A stretch of DNA of 40,032 bases, taken from the NCBI GenBank assembly GCA_938083015.1, contig CALKCX010000007.1:1-40032 (forward strand), given 5' to 3'. Below the pieces are notes generated by a model that saw only the letters and a list, made by a program, of their open reading frames with translations, was not told where the DNA came from and did no database searches. Within the stretch, counting starts at the first letter, position 1, and every line of letters begins with the position of its first letter. This DNA comes from an uncultured Microcaldota archaeon. GTDB taxonomy: Archaea; Micrarchaeota; Micrarchaeia; Anstonellales; J096. The position numbers and the translations under genes are program-made. Positions 28,024 to 38,485 of the stretch are shown in pieces.

Positions 28024-28844
28024 ATTCTATTGAATACTTAAATGCCTATCTTAGTTCAATAAGATCTGGTTTTTTAAATGATTCTTTTCTTCAAGAGATA
28101 TCTAAAGCAGAATCTATATCTACAATATACGAGATGTTGAAAAAAACCCATTATCGAGATTACATGGATTATAGAGATAGTATAAAATTGACGATAGAAA
28201 AAGCTCTATTCAAAAGATTTAACGATGTAATTAATAGAATTCGAAAGCATATAAGCTTAGATAAACTAATATACATGATAGCTGAATATGAATCAAAAAA
28301 CATTCTTATAATGTTAGATGAAAAATACAGAAAAATAGAGCATCCGAAGATAGTATCATTTCTGGATAATAAAGAATATCTAATCAAAGAATATAGACGA
28401 ATAAACAATGTTATCGGATTTTTAAAGATTACGACATTTGGAAGATATGTAAAAATAGATCAAGTAAAAGATTTTACGAATATATCCGAATCTATAGATA
28501 GATTTGTAATAGAAGCTAAGTATAAAATAGCAGGGATGTTTGAAGAACTTAGAGATGTTGTCAAAATAGAATTGGCAAATAGGTTATATCTTATAGAGAA
28601 ATACATAGGAAAGAGAATAATGAATTACTCAGAATCTTTGGTATTAAGAGAGATAAAGATAGAAGAAGATCTCTTTATAGCAGAGCAGAAATTAAACGAA
28701 ATTATATATGAAAAATATAAAAAAGTATATCCGAGAACGTGGATGAGTATGAGCAAAGCTTATATAATATTAAAACTTCTAGATAGAGAAAGAAGATATA
28801 TAAATAGGGTGATCAATCGTGAAGATTGGAGTATTAGGAGATAA
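28020..28844 (+). CDS. atpC: A-type ATP synthase subunit C
   Basis: Helical protein in canonical position; YLNAYLSSIRSGFL start and repeated helices. Confidence 0.8.
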   Translation: MNSIEYLNAYLSSIRSGFLNDSFLQEISKAESISTIYEMLKKTHYRDYMDYRDSIKLTIEKALFKRFNDVINRIRKHISLDKLIYMIAEYESKNILIMLDEKYRKIEHPKIVSFLDNKEYLIKEYRRINNVIGFLKITTFGRYVKIDQVKDFTNISESIDRFVIEAKYKIAGMFEELRDVVKIELANRLYLIEKYIGKRIMNYSESLVLREIKIEEDLFIAEQKLNEIIYEKYKKVYPRTWMSMSKAYIILKLLDRERRYINRVINREDWSIRR

Positions 28845-29106
28845 AGATTTTTGCATAGGTTTTTATATAGCAGGTTTAGTAGATATAAATATAGTAAACG
28901 ATAATCAAGAATTCAATCAGAAACTTAAAGAATTATTGATGGATGAAAACATGGGGTTATTAATAATAGATGATAAATTTGATATCGATAAAGAAGTACG
29001 TAAATTCTATATAAATAAATCAAAAGCAATAATAGTTTATTTAAATGAAATTGATCAAATTAAAAAAGAACTAAAAGATGCTCTTGGAATAGAGGTGTTG
29101 AGATGA
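28819..29106 (+). CDS. atpF: A-type ATP synthase subunit F
   Basis: GTG start; (M)KIGVLGDKDFCIGFYIAGL, LLIIDDKF. Confidence 0.9.
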   Translation: MKIGVLGDKDFCIGFYIAGLVDINIVNDNQEFNQKLKELLMDENMGLLIIDDKFDIDKEVRKFYINKSKAIIVYLNEIDQIKKELKDALGIEVLR

Positions 29107-30806
29107 TGAAAGGTAGAATTGTTAAAATCTCCGGACCTGTAGTTGTAGCAGAGATGGATGCTTCTATGTATGAAATAGTAAGAGTAGGAGAAGAGAGATT
29201 AATAGGTGAGGTAATAGAAATTAGGGGAAATAAAGCTATAATACAAGTTTATGAAGATACAGTAGGTCTAAAAGTCGGAGAACCTGTTGAAAGGACATTT
29301 CAACCTCTCTCTGTAGAACTTGGTCCTGGATTACTTGGATCAATATTCGATGGACTAGAGAGACCATTAGATAGAATATATGAAAGTACGAAAAGCGTAT
29401 TTATAAGAAGAGGTATAGATGTATCTTCTCTAAATAGAGAGAAGAAATGGGTATTTGAAAAAACCCATTCTGGTAATAAAGTAAAAGTCGGCGATATATT
29501 AGGGTATGTGCAGGAAACTCCTTCAATAAAACATTATATATTGTCTCCGTATACAGGTGAAATAGATTTAAAAGATGGAGAATACAAAGTAGATGAACCT
29601 ATAGGTCATGTTAAAACATCAGAAGGAATTAAAGATTTGTATTTAATGCAGAGATGGCCAGTTAGAATACCTAGACCTGTAAAAGAGAAATACCCTACTG
29701 AAACTCCTCTTATAACAGGTATAAGAATAATCGATAGTCTTTTCCCCATAGCTAAAGGTGGAATTGTAGCAATACCTGGTCCTTTTGGATCTGGAAAAAC
29801 AGTTACGCAGCAAAGTTTAGCAAAATATTCTGATGCTGATATTGTCGTATATATAGGTTGTGGAGAAAGAGGAAATGAGATGACAGAAGTATTAGTAGAA
29901 TTTCCTCATCTTAAAGATCCAAAAACAGGAAATGCTCTTATGAATAGAACTGTATTAATTGCCAATACCTCAAATATGCCTGTAGCTGCAAGAGAAGCAA
30001 GTATATATGTAGGTGTTACTATAGCAGAATACTTTAGAGATATGGGGTATGATGTTGCATTAATGGCCGATTCTACAAGTAGATGGGCAGAAGCTTTACG
30101 TGAGATTTCTGGAAGATTAGAGGAAATGCCTGGTGAAGAAGGATATCCATCGTATTTATCTAAGAAAATAGCTGAATTCTATGAAAGAGCAGGTAGAGTA
30201 AAGACATTGGCAAATAAAGATGGAAGTATTACTATCATAGGTGCAGTATCCCCCCCAGGAGGAGATCTATCAGAACCAGTTTCTCAGAATACTCTTAGAG
30301 TAGTAAAAGGTTTCTTAGCTCTAGATGCATCTCTTGCCCAGAGAAGACATTTCCCATCGATAAACTGGCTTAGAAGTTATTCTTTATACAAAAACGTAGT
30401 TTATGAATACTATAAAAATAATATAGATCAAGAGTTTCCTAAGAATCTATCCTTGATATCTAGTATATTACAGAGAGAAGCTGAATTACAAGAGATTGTG
30501 CAATTAGTTGGTCCTGATGCTTTGCCTGAAAAAGAGCAATTTATACTATTAATAGGTAAGATGATAAGAGAAGATTTCTTACAACAAAATGCCTTTGATG
30601 AAATAGATGCCTATTCTAGTTTAGAAAAACAAGCATTGATGGTCAAAGTAATAGTTAATTATTATAACAAAGGTATTATGTTATTAGAACAAGGTAGAAG
30701 CTTATCAGAACTTAGATCTAATCAGATTACAGAAAGTATAGCTAGGATGAAATTCGCAAATATAGATGATATTAAAAAGATACTTAATATGATAGAGGTG
30801 TTTTAA
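29103..30806 (+). CDS. atpA: A-type ATP synthase catalytic subunit A
   Basis: [65 protein letters not shown]. Confidence 0.98.
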   Translation: MMKGRIVKISGPVVVAEMDASMYEIVRVGEERLIGEVIEIRGNKAIIQVYEDTVGLKVGEPVERTFQPLSVELGPGLLGSIFDGLERPLDRIYESTKSVFIRRGIDVSSLNREKKWVFEKTHSGNKVKVGDILGYVQETPSIKHYILSPYTGEIDLKDGEYKVDEPIGHVKTSEGIKDLYLMQRWPVRIPRPVKEKYPTETPLITGIRIIDSLFPIAKGGIVAIPGPFGSGKTVTQQSLAKYSDADIVVYIGCGERGNEMTEVLVEFPHLKDPKTGNALMNRTVLIANTSNMPVAAREASIYVGVTIAEYFRDMGYDVALMADSTSRWAEALREISGRLEEMPGEEGYPSYLSKKIAEFYERAGRVKTLANKDGSITIIGAVSPPGGDLSEPVSQNTLRVVKGFLALDASLAQRRHFPSINWLRSYSLYKNVVYEYYKNNIDQEFPKNLSLISSILQREAELQEIVQLVGPDALPEKEQFILLIGKMIREDFLQQNAFDEIDAYSSLEKQALMVKVIVNYYNKGIMLLEQGRSLSELRSNQITESIARMKFANIDDIKKILNMIEVF

Positions 30807-30807
30807 T

Positions 30808-32175
30808 ATGATAGAATATAGATCTACTCAAGATATTACCGGGCCTCTTATGTTTGTAAAAGTAGAACATCCAGTTAGATATGGAGAAATAGTCGAAATA
30901 ACTAAAGAAAATGGAGAAAAAGTGAAAGGACAAGTATTAGAGGCCAGAAGCAATATAGCTGTAATTCAAGTATTCGGAAGTACGATAAATTTGAATAGAA
31001 ATGCTACAATAGCTTTTACAGGCGAACCTATGCTATTTGGAGTTAGTGACGAAGTATTGGGAAAGACGTTTGATGGTTTTGGTAGACCTTTAGATGGAAG
31101 TATAATACGGGCAGAATTAAAATTAAATGTAAATGGAGAACCTATAAATCCATTCTCTAGAAGACCTCCAAATGATTTTATAGAAACAGGAATATCTACA
31201 ATAGATGTGATGAATACACTTGTAAGAGGACAGAAATTACCAATATTCTCAGGTGCAGGATTGCCTCATAATGATCTTGCTGCTCAAATAGCTAGACAGG
31301 CCAATGTTAAAGGAGAAAACTTTGCAGTAGTATTTGCTGCAGTAGGTATTACATATGATGAAGCATTTTTCTTTAGAAAAGATTTTGAAAGAACAGGTGC
31401 AATAGATAGAAGCGTATTGTTTTTAAACTTAGCAAATGATCCTGCTATAGAAAGATTGTTAACACCTAGATTAGCATTAACAGTTGCTGAATATCTTGCT
31501 TTTTACAAAGATATGCACGTATTGGTCATAATAACAGATATGACTAATTATGCTGAAGCTTTACGTGAGATATCTGGAGCAAGAAGAGAGATTCCAGGTA
31601 GAAGAGGATACCCTGGTTATATGTATACGGATTTTGCAACTATATATGAAAGAGCTGGAATAGTAGTAGGTAAAAAAGGTAGTGTTACTCAAATACCAAT
31701 ACTTACTATGCCTAGTGATGATAGAACACACCCTATTCCTGATTTGACAGGTTATATAACAGAAGGTCAGATAGTTATTAGTAGAGAATTAAATAGAAAA
31801 AATCTATACCCTGCTATAGATCCATTACCAAGTTTAAGTAGATTGATGAACAATGGTATAGGAAAGAATAAGACTAGAGAAGATCATAAGAATGTTAGTA
31901 ATCAATTATATGCTGCTTATGCAAATGGTAGAGATTTAAGGGCATTGGCATCTGTTGTAGGAGAAGATTCATTGACAGAAAATGATAGAAAATATTTAAA
32001 ATTTGCAGATTTATTTGAGAATAGGTTTATAGCACAGGGAAAGAATGAGAGAAGAGATATAGAGAAAAGTCTAGAGTTAGGATGGGAATTGTTATCTATA
32101 TTACCTGAATCTGAATTGAAAAAAGTTAAACCTGAAGAAATTGAGAGGTATTTAAGAAAATATGTCAAGGGATGA
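30808..32175 (+). CDS. atpB: A-type ATP synthase subunit B
   Basis: [53 protein letters not shown]. Confidence 0.98.
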   Translation: MIEYRSTQDITGPLMFVKVEHPVRYGEIVEITKENGEKVKGQVLEARSNIAVIQVFGSTINLNRNATIAFTGEPMLFGVSDEVLGKTFDGFGRPLDGSIIRAELKLNVNGEPINPFSRRPPNDFIETGISTIDVMNTLVRGQKLPIFSGAGLPHNDLAAQIARQANVKGENFAVVFAAVGITYDEAFFFRKDFERTGAIDRSVLFLNLANDPAIERLLTPRLALTVAEYLAFYKDMHVLVIITDMTNYAEALREISGARREIPGRRGYPGYMYTDFATIYERAGIVVGKKGSVTQIPILTMPSDDRTHPIPDLTGYITEGQIVISRELNRKNLYPAIDPLPSLSRLMNNGIGKNKTREDHKNVSNQLYAAYANGRDLRALASVVGEDSLTENDRKYLKFADLFENRFIAQGKNERRDIEKSLELGWELLSILPESELKKVKPEEIERYLRKYVKG

Positions 32176-32791
32176 AATACAATATACGAGAATGGAATTA
32201 TTAAGATTGAAAAACAGATTAAACTTAGCTAAGAAAGGATATTCTCTTCTTAAGAGAAAACTAGATGTTTTAATATCTCAATTATTTGAATTGATGAAAC
32301 GATTTAAAGAGAAATATGCACAAATAGATGAATTAGTAAGTTTGAATAGAAAATTATCAAGATTAGTATCAGAAGAATTCACCTATGCTGAGTTAGATGC
32401 AATAGCAAATTATAACCGATTAGAATATAGATTAGATATAAGATATAGGAATATCATGGGGGTAAAAATACCTAAGATGATCTATGAGAAGAAAGATAAA
32501 GAATTTTATTATCCATTTCTTAGATCTATATCTTTAGGAGAATTAAGTATAAAAAGTCGAAGATTATTAGACATAATAATAGATACGGCAGAGATAACAG
32601 CAGGTCTAAAGTATATTTTAAAAGAGATTAAAAAGACTAAGATAAGAGTAAATTCTTTACAATATGTTGTCATACCTAAAATAGAGAGAGATATTGAGCA
32701 GATAAGACAGAAACTTGAAGAAATGGAAAGAGAAAACTTTGTAAAGCTGAAAAGTGTGAAAAAAGATGAAGAACGAGAAAATCTATGTTAG
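32162..32791 (+). CDS. atpD: A-type ATP synthase subunit D
   Basis: [35 protein letters not shown]-terminal [38 protein letters not shown]. Confidence 0.95.
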   Translation: MSRDEIQYTRMELLRLKNRLNLAKKGYSLLKRKLDVLISQLFELMKRFKEKYAQIDELVSLNRKLSRLVSEEFTYAELDAIANYNRLEYRLDIRYRNIMGVKIPKMIYEKKDKEFYYPFLRSISLGELSIKSRRLLDIIIDTAEITAGLKYILKEIKKTKIRVNSLQYVVIPKIERDIEQIRQKLEEMERENFVKLKSVKKDEERENLC

Positions 32792-34070
32792 ACTTTTTCT
32801 ATTCGCCATAGTATTAGCTATAGTATTAATTATATTATTTAACATAGCTAAACCTGTTAGATATGTATTAGCAGTAATCTCATTTTTTATAGTATTTATA
32901 CTTAGCTTTGTATTCATATACAAACTTATCTCTGCCCAAGATACAGTTTTAAGAGATTCAAAGAAAAGTTACGATAAGTATATAAGTTTTGTAATACCTG
33001 TCTATAATGAAGGAGATGATCTAAGACTATGTTTAGATTCTATAGAAAACATAGAATATCCTAAAGATAAATATGAAATAATCGTAGTAGACGATGGATC
33101 GAATAATCCAATAACAGCTCAAATATTGGAAGAATATTCTAAAAAATATTCTAATATAAAGATTATTAGAAAAGATAATGGTGGAGCAGCATCAGCTAGG
33201 AATTTAGGTATAATTAACTCGAATGGTGAAATTATAATTACAATAGATTCTGATAGCATAATAGATAAAGATGCTCCTGCTAAACTTGTATCTTATTTTG
33301 ACGATCCCCAAGTAGCAGCAGTAACAGGTAGTGTAAGAGTATTAAATCCAGATAGACCATTGACTAAATGGCAATCAATAGAATACGATATAATACTCGT
33401 ATATAGACGTATACTAGAGGTATTCGATAGTATATATGTGACTCCTGGTGGATTAAGTGCTTTTAGAAAAGAAGCTATTATGAAAGTAGGGTTATTCGAT
33501 ACCAATAGTCTTACAGAAGATCAAGAAATAGCTTTAAAATTGCAAAAGGCCGGTTATAAAATAATGGCAACTTTAGATGCCTTTGCTTACACTCGTGTTC
33601 CAGATAGTTTAAATAAACTTGTAAAACAAAGAGTAAGATGGATAAGAGGTGGAATATGGAATAGGTTAAAGCATAGAGATTTACTTAATCCAAAATGGGG
33701 CAATTTATTTATATTTGGATACGTTACAGATTTGATATTTTTTATACCATTTATAACATTTTTCTTAACAATATTCTTATTTATAATAGACAATTATATA
33801 TGGTTCTTTCGTTTAGGTCCAGAGGTAATGTTTTTATCCATAGATCATTTTCTCATATCTACATTGGTATTTTGGATTATACTATTACCATGGCAGATAT
33901 TCATGATAAACGTACTTAGAGAAAAAGCTAATGAGCAAAAAGTTAAGATAAAGGAAATATTCGATTTCATAGGATTTATGATAATATTTGGATGGGCATG
34001 GTTTTTAGTATGGGCGTTTGTAATTTACAAAGAACTTACAGTACAAGGCAATAGGTGGGAAACTAGATGA
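32766..34070 (+). CDS. Membrane glycosyltransferase family 2
   Basis: SFVIPVYNEGDDLRLCLDSI, IIVVDDGSNN, ITIDSDSI, TEDQEIALKLQKAGYK, RVRWIRGG; flanking TM helices. Confidence 0.93.
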   Translation: MKNEKIYVRLFLFAIVLAIVLIILFNIAKPVRYVLAVISFFIVFILSFVFIYKLISAQDTVLRDSKKSYDKYISFVIPVYNEGDDLRLCLDSIENIEYPKDKYEIIVVDDGSNNPITAQILEEYSKKYSNIKIIRKDNGGAASARNLGIINSNGEIIITIDSDSIIDKDAPAKLVSYFDDPQVAAVTGSVRVLNPDRPLTKWQSIEYDIILVYRRILEVFDSIYVTPGGLSAFRKEAIMKVGLFDTNSLTEDQEIALKLQKAGYKIMATLDAFAYTRVPDSLNKLVKQRVRWIRGGIWNRLKHRDLLNPKWGNLFIFGYVTDLIFFIPFITFFLTIFLFIIDNYIWFFRLGPEVMFLSIDHFLISTLVFWIILLPWQIFMINVLREKANEQKVKIKEIFDFIGFMIIFGWAWFLVWAFVIYKELTVQGNRWETR

Positions 34071-34714
34071 GACCTATAGATACGTTAAGTTTTTACATGG
34101 CAACCGTAATAGTATTTCTCGTATTCATAGCTGGTCTTATGATAGGGTGGGTACACACAAAGATGTTAAACGATGATACTACTGAAAGATTAAACGACTT
34201 AAGTTCAAAATTAGGATTATTACAGGCCTTAGCAAACAACGAAGAATTCTGTTCATTGTTTAACTATCTCTTTCCTAAATTAGAAGAAAGTAGTTGGAAA
34301 TTAGGTCAAAGAATAGAATACTTAGAGAATCAAAATAGGGTAAATGATGCATTGAAGAATTTATATTTTGAATACCAATATAGAGATTATCTAATATTAA
34401 AAACAGGAGTGGAAAAATGCAATATATCCGCCGATTACATAATTTACTTCTATTACAATAACATATCTTCTCCATGTGAACAATGCTATTATCAAGGTTT
34501 TGAGCTGTCTGAAGTAAGATCAAGATTAAAGGCCAAAAATAAAGTAATTAGAATATATTCATTTGATGGTAAATTAGACGGACTAGGTAAATACTTGGCA
34601 AATATATATAATATAACAGAATACCCTACAATAATATATAAAAATAAAAAACTAATAGGTCTTATTAAGGCCGATGTAATGATAAACATAATAGAAAATG
34701 AGCTTCAAAACTAA
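34067..34714 (+). CDS. Membrane-anchored thioredoxin-like-fold protein
   Basis: N-terminal TM; SSPCEQCYYQGFEL (CxxC) and NITEYPTIIYKNKKLIGL (cis-Pro region). Confidence 0.65.
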   Translation: MRPIDTLSFYMATVIVFLVFIAGLMIGWVHTKMLNDDTTERLNDLSSKLGLLQALANNEEFCSLFNYLFPKLEESSWKLGQRIEYLENQNRVNDALKNLYFEYQYRDYLILKTGVEKCNISADYIIYFYYNNISSPCEQCYYQGFELSEVRSRLKAKNKVIRIYSFDGKLDGLGKYLANIYNITEYPTIIYKNKKLIGLIKADVMINIIENELQN

Positions 34715-35261
34715 GAAAGAAGCTACTTTGAATAAATTAAAATATTATTTGGAAAACGATGAAATAGATAGACCTATAATTGAACTTCTTAAAGATTTAA
34801 ACAGTATAGATAAACTGTTTACAACCTCAAGCTGTTCTGGTAGAATTTTAGTATTAATAGATAGAGGTAAAAAGATAGATAGCGAAAAATATCTTACATT
34901 TCACGATTATATATCTTTTTCTGATATAGAGAATATACCAAGAGCTAAGAATGTATGGCTTAGAGTAGAACCTTTTATATTACATATAATTGCCCAAGAT
35001 CAAGAGATGGCCGAGACTATAATAAAATTAGCTAGATCGGTAGGTATAAAAAGAGGAGGAATGTCTAAAGTCAGAGTAGGTTATATGATTGAGATAATTG
35101 GAAATGTGCATTTTGCCGCACCGACCAATAAATTGATAATCGATGAAGAATTAGTCGGAATATTAAATAATCTTATGAGAAGGAATTTTAGAATGCTTGA
35201 AAAATTTCATCTATCTGTTAAGGAATTGATAGATAAGATTGACCATACTGGCAACGATTGA
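34698..35261 (+). CDS. taw3: TYW3/Taw3 wyosine-synthesis methyltransferase
   Basis: FTTSSCSGRILVL, WLRVEPFILHIIAQD, GIKRGGMSKVRVGYMIEIIG. Confidence 0.88.
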   Translation: MSFKTKKEATLNKLKYYLENDEIDRPIIELLKDLNSIDKLFTTSSCSGRILVLIDRGKKIDSEKYLTFHDYISFSDIENIPRAKNVWLRVEPFILHIIAQDQEMAETIIKLARSVGIKRGGMSKVRVGYMIEIIGNVHFAAPTNKLIIDEELVGILNNLMRRNFRMLEKFHLSVKELIDKIDHTGND

Positions 35262-35954
35262 ATTATATTGAAAAAATAGTAAACCACCATATCTATAGGC
35301 TTCAAAGTCTCTAAATATATCTCCTGTTATAGTGGCATTTACAATAGTTTGATAATTCATAGTTTTAGAATACTTAGGTTTTACCTCTATATCTATTTGA
35401 AATATGCTTTCAAAAGGATATATGAATTCTATTTGTTGCGTAAAATTGCTTTTAACATAAACTTCTCTAAAAAATCTATTATTATAGCTTTTTGCAGATA
35501 TTATATAGGTATTCGGAGTTTTACTATCTATTCTAACATTAAATCGTACTGGTTGCCTAAAGTTTCCTTGAATATCCTTATCGACGTATACTCTATACAT
35601 ATCTCTAGATACGTTTACATATAAAAATACAGTAATATTTGGCAAAGGATTAATTTCATATTCATCTATAAATGTTATTGGTATTATATATTCTCCTAAT
35701 GAATTATCAGAAGGCGTTATTAGTATTCTAATTGGATTTTGAAATCTAGACAATGGATTTGTTGCCCAACCTTCTGGTAAATCGATGATGTATACATCAT
35801 AACTATCTTTTCCTACTTTAGGATCAAATTCCAATACCAAAGGTATATTTGGATAAGTAGTCAAATATATAACAGCGCCGTCTTGAAGTTTTTGCTCATA
35901 AGGACTTATTAAAGATATACTATAACTTAGAATGATCAATATTAAGATATACAT
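35211..35954 (-). CDS. Hypothetical secreted/membrane-anchored protein
   Basis: Signal-like N-terminus, beta-rich body with many N-x-S/T, C-terminal hydrophobic segment; overlaps the taw3 end. Confidence 0.65.
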   Translation of the reverse strand: MYILILIILSYSISLISPYEQKLQDGAVIYLTTYPNIPLVLEFDPKVGKDSYDVYIIDLPEGWATNPLSRFQNPIRILITPSDNSLGEYIIPITFIDEYEINPLPNITVFLYVNVSRDMYRVYVDKDIQGNFRQPVRFNVRIDSKTPNTYIISAKSYNNRFFREVYVKSNFTQQIEFIYPFESIFQIDIEVKPKYSKTMNYQTIVNATITGDIFRDFEAYRYGGLLFFQYNSIVASMVNLIYQFLNR

Positions 35955-35969
35955 ATATTGTAATACTAA

Positions 35970-36017
35970 GAGAATTTTTTAAACTTTTAGTGTAAAAATT
36001 ATGAGAATTTTTTAAAC
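35970..36017 (+). promoter_or_regulatory. Tandem duplicated TATA-type promoter element upstream of the ACL-like gene
   Basis: GAGAATTTTTTAAAC at 35970-35984 and 36003-36017, 33 bp apart; the second TTTAAAC is 22-28 nt before ATG 36039. Confidence 0.6.
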
Positions 36018-36038
36018 GTTTAACGTTATTCAAATTGT

Positions 36039-37187
36039 ATGAGAAGGAGAATCCGAGAGTACGATCTAAAAAAGATGTTTTACAATTACTTTGGAGAAAA
36101 ATACGAAGGATTGGCCATTTCAAATCTCGATGATTTGACTAATTTAGATAAAAACAAAAGATACGTGGTAAAAGTAGATGAAATGTTCAATAAAAGAAAT
36201 AAGATGGGCCTAGTAGGTTTGAATCTTTCTTATGATGAAGTAAAAGAGTTTATATATAAGAATTATGGTAAGAATGTAAATGGTGGAGTAATAAAACATT
36301 TTCTCGTGGAACCTTATATAGAGCATCAACAAGAATACTATTTGGCAATTATCTCTGAAAGAGAAGGTGATCGATTGTTATATTCCGATAAAGGGGGAGT
36401 AGATATAGAAGAAAGTTGGAATTTTGTTAAAGAAGAATGGATACCTTATGGACAAATTTCAAAAATACATCCAAATATACATAAATTTTTTATAGATCTA
36501 GAATTTACATATCTTGAAATCAATCCATATTGTATAGTAGATAATAAAATAATCCCATTAGGTATGTTAGGAGAATTAGACGATTATGCAAGCTTCAAGA
36601 ATAAATGGAAGATAGATTTTCCTGAACCATTTGAAAAAGGAGAAAGCGAAGAGGAAAAAATCATAGAACAGATGGATAAAAATTCTGGAGCTTCTTTTAA
36701 ACTAACTATACTAAATCCACAAGGTAGAATATGGTTGATGACAGCTGGTGGAGGTGCAAGTGTAGTATTTCTTGATAGTATATACCTTCATGGATATGGT
36801 AACGAAATTGCAAATTACGCAGAATATAGTGGTAATCCTACTACGAATGAAACTTATGAATACGCTAGAGTATTCTTTAAAGCTATGTTTAAAAGCAATT
36901 CTAAACCAAAAATATTAGTATTGGGCGGTGGTATTGCAAACTTTACAGATGTATCTAAAACATTTGACGGTATCATTAAAGCTATTAAAGAATATCAAAA
37001 ACAGTTTATAGAACATAATGTTTATGTTATAGTTAGAAGAGGTGGCCCTAATGCACAGATAGCTCTTGAGAAAATAAGAAAAGAATTGAATAATCTAAAT
37101 ATCGCTGTCGAAGTGTATAATGAAGATTATAATATTGATGAAATTGGGGCAAAAATAGGCAATTATTTAAACATATTTCAAAAATAA
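36039..37187 (+). CDS. ATP-citrate lyase small-subunit (ACLY N-terminal half) homologue
   Basis: NSGASFKLTILNPQGRIWLMTAGGGASVVFLDSI...NEIANYAEYSGNPTTNETYEYA, LVLGGGIANFTDVSKTFDGIIKAI, VYVIVRRGGPNAQ. Confidence 0.88.
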   Translation: MRRRIREYDLKKMFYNYFGEKYEGLAISNLDDLTNLDKNKRYVVKVDEMFNKRNKMGLVGLNLSYDEVKEFIYKNYGKNVNGGVIKHFLVEPYIEHQQEYYLAIISEREGDRLLYSDKGGVDIEESWNFVKEEWIPYGQISKIHPNIHKFFIDLEFTYLEINPYCIVDNKIIPLGMLGELDDYASFKNKWKIDFPEPFEKGESEEEKIIEQMDKNSGASFKLTILNPQGRIWLMTAGGGASVVFLDSIYLHGYGNEIANYAEYSGNPTTNETYEYARVFFKAMFKSNSKPKILVLGGGIANFTDVSKTFDGIIKAIKEYQKQFIEHNVYVIVRRGGPNAQIALEKIRKELNNLNIAVEVYNEDYNIDEIGAKIGNYLNIFQK

Positions 37188-37192
37188 ATAAC

Positions 37193-38485
37193 ATGGTTCA
37201 AAAAGAGCCCGTGCATTTATTAGTTTTCGAAGGTAGGGGAGCTTGGGCAATGTATAGAGAAACTAGTAGTAAACAGATAAGAGTGGATTCTCCTTTACAA
37301 AATATATACGATGCTACTAGAATTGCTATAAAACTTGCTGAAAAAGGAAAAAGAGTTGTAATGATTCCAGTTATAGATAAATTAGTTCCAACAGCGATAT
37401 ATAATAAACCAAGAACATATACTGGAAGTAAAGAAGACTGGAGAGAAGATTTTAGTCTTATAGTAGAACCTAGACAAGATATAGGTGTATCTAGAAATTA
37501 CAGAGATCGTGTTAGTCATAGATATGAAATATACAATGGTCATAAGATGTATATACCTATACTTTTTCCTAATAATGAGAGGACATTGATAGGTAAACCT
37601 ATGAGTGTATTTGATGTAGAGGCCACAATAGAACTTATAACTAAACTACTTGAAAGATATTTAGGAAATAGAAATAATATTACGATAAATCCAATCGTAC
37701 TTCCAAATCAAGAATTTGATTCTGCAGTAATAGCTATGTTAGATCTAGCTATAAAGAGAGGTGCTGTTCATACTGGTATAGGCGAATTCAATAAAAGAAT
37801 GTTACATGGTAGCACTCCGGGTAAAACAGTATCATTGCCAATATTCTTTAGACTTACAGAAATAGGGTATCTTAACAGCGATTTAAGAGTAGAAGTTGAT
37901 AGAAATAATCAATTAAGCTTGATCGTACCAGGTATATATGAAGCGTCACATAGAGCCGAATCTTTATTAGAATTAATAGAACATAGTCAATTCTATTCAG
38001 CTAAATATCCTATTATAATATTAGGATATGTATACGAGATTTTAAAGTATTTAGGTCTTTCTATCAATATTAGAGAAGAATTAACGAAGCTTTATAATAC
38101 AATATTCGATAGAGAGAAAGATAGAATGCGTGAAGGTAGAGTGCAAAAATACGATATAGAACAATATATTAATGAATTGTTACATAGAACTGAGTTAAGA
38201 GAAAGTGTTTCGGCCTTTTATTTTATTGAAGGTGATTTAGGTGGAATAAATCCTGGGACTGGTGGTAAGGTTGGCAAAATATTTCAAATATTTTCTCAAG
38301 CTATGGGGGCAAGTTATTATAGAGTAATCTCTGTAGAGAGAGAGCTTCTAGAACCTAGAATAAAAGATCTGTCATTTGAAAGCTTTGAACATGCTGTTAA
38401 TAGTTTAGAGAATGAATCTGGAAGTTTATATATAGAAGAAGATGGAAAATATATTAGAAAGAAGATATCTGAAGTGGTAAAATGA
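37193..38485 (+). CDS. Uncharacterised 430-aa protein, probably co-transcribed with the ACL-like gene
   Basis: Starts 5 nt after the ACL-like stop; soluble, enzyme-like; GDLGGINPGTGGKVGKIFQIFSQAMGASYYRV; no family recognised. Confidence 0.75.
   Translation: MVQKEPVHLLVFEGRGAWAMYRETSSKQIRVDSPLQNIYDATRIAIKLAEKGKRVVMIPVIDKLVPTAIYNKPRTYTGSKEDWREDFSLIVEPRQDIGVSRNYRDRVSHRYEIYNGHKMYIPILFPNNERTLIGKPMSVFDVEATIELITKLLERYLGNRNNITINPIVLPNQEFDSAVIAMLDLAIKRGAVHTGIGEFNKRMLHGSTPGKTVSLPIFFRLTEIGYLNSDLRVEVDRNNQLSLIVPGIYEASHRAESLLELIEHSQFYSAKYPIIILGYVYEILKYLGLSINIREELTKLYNTIFDREKDRMREGRVQKYDIEQYINELLHRTELRESVSAFYFIEGDLGGINPGTGGKVGKIFQIFSQAMGASYYRVISVERELLEPRIKDLSFESFEHAVNSLENESGSLYIEEDGKYIRKKISEVVK

Noticed and set aside
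33293-34689. Minus-strand ORFs at 33293, 33587, 34275 and 34492
   Set aside because: Antisense shadows of GT2 and thioredoxin-like genes with no recognisable domains.
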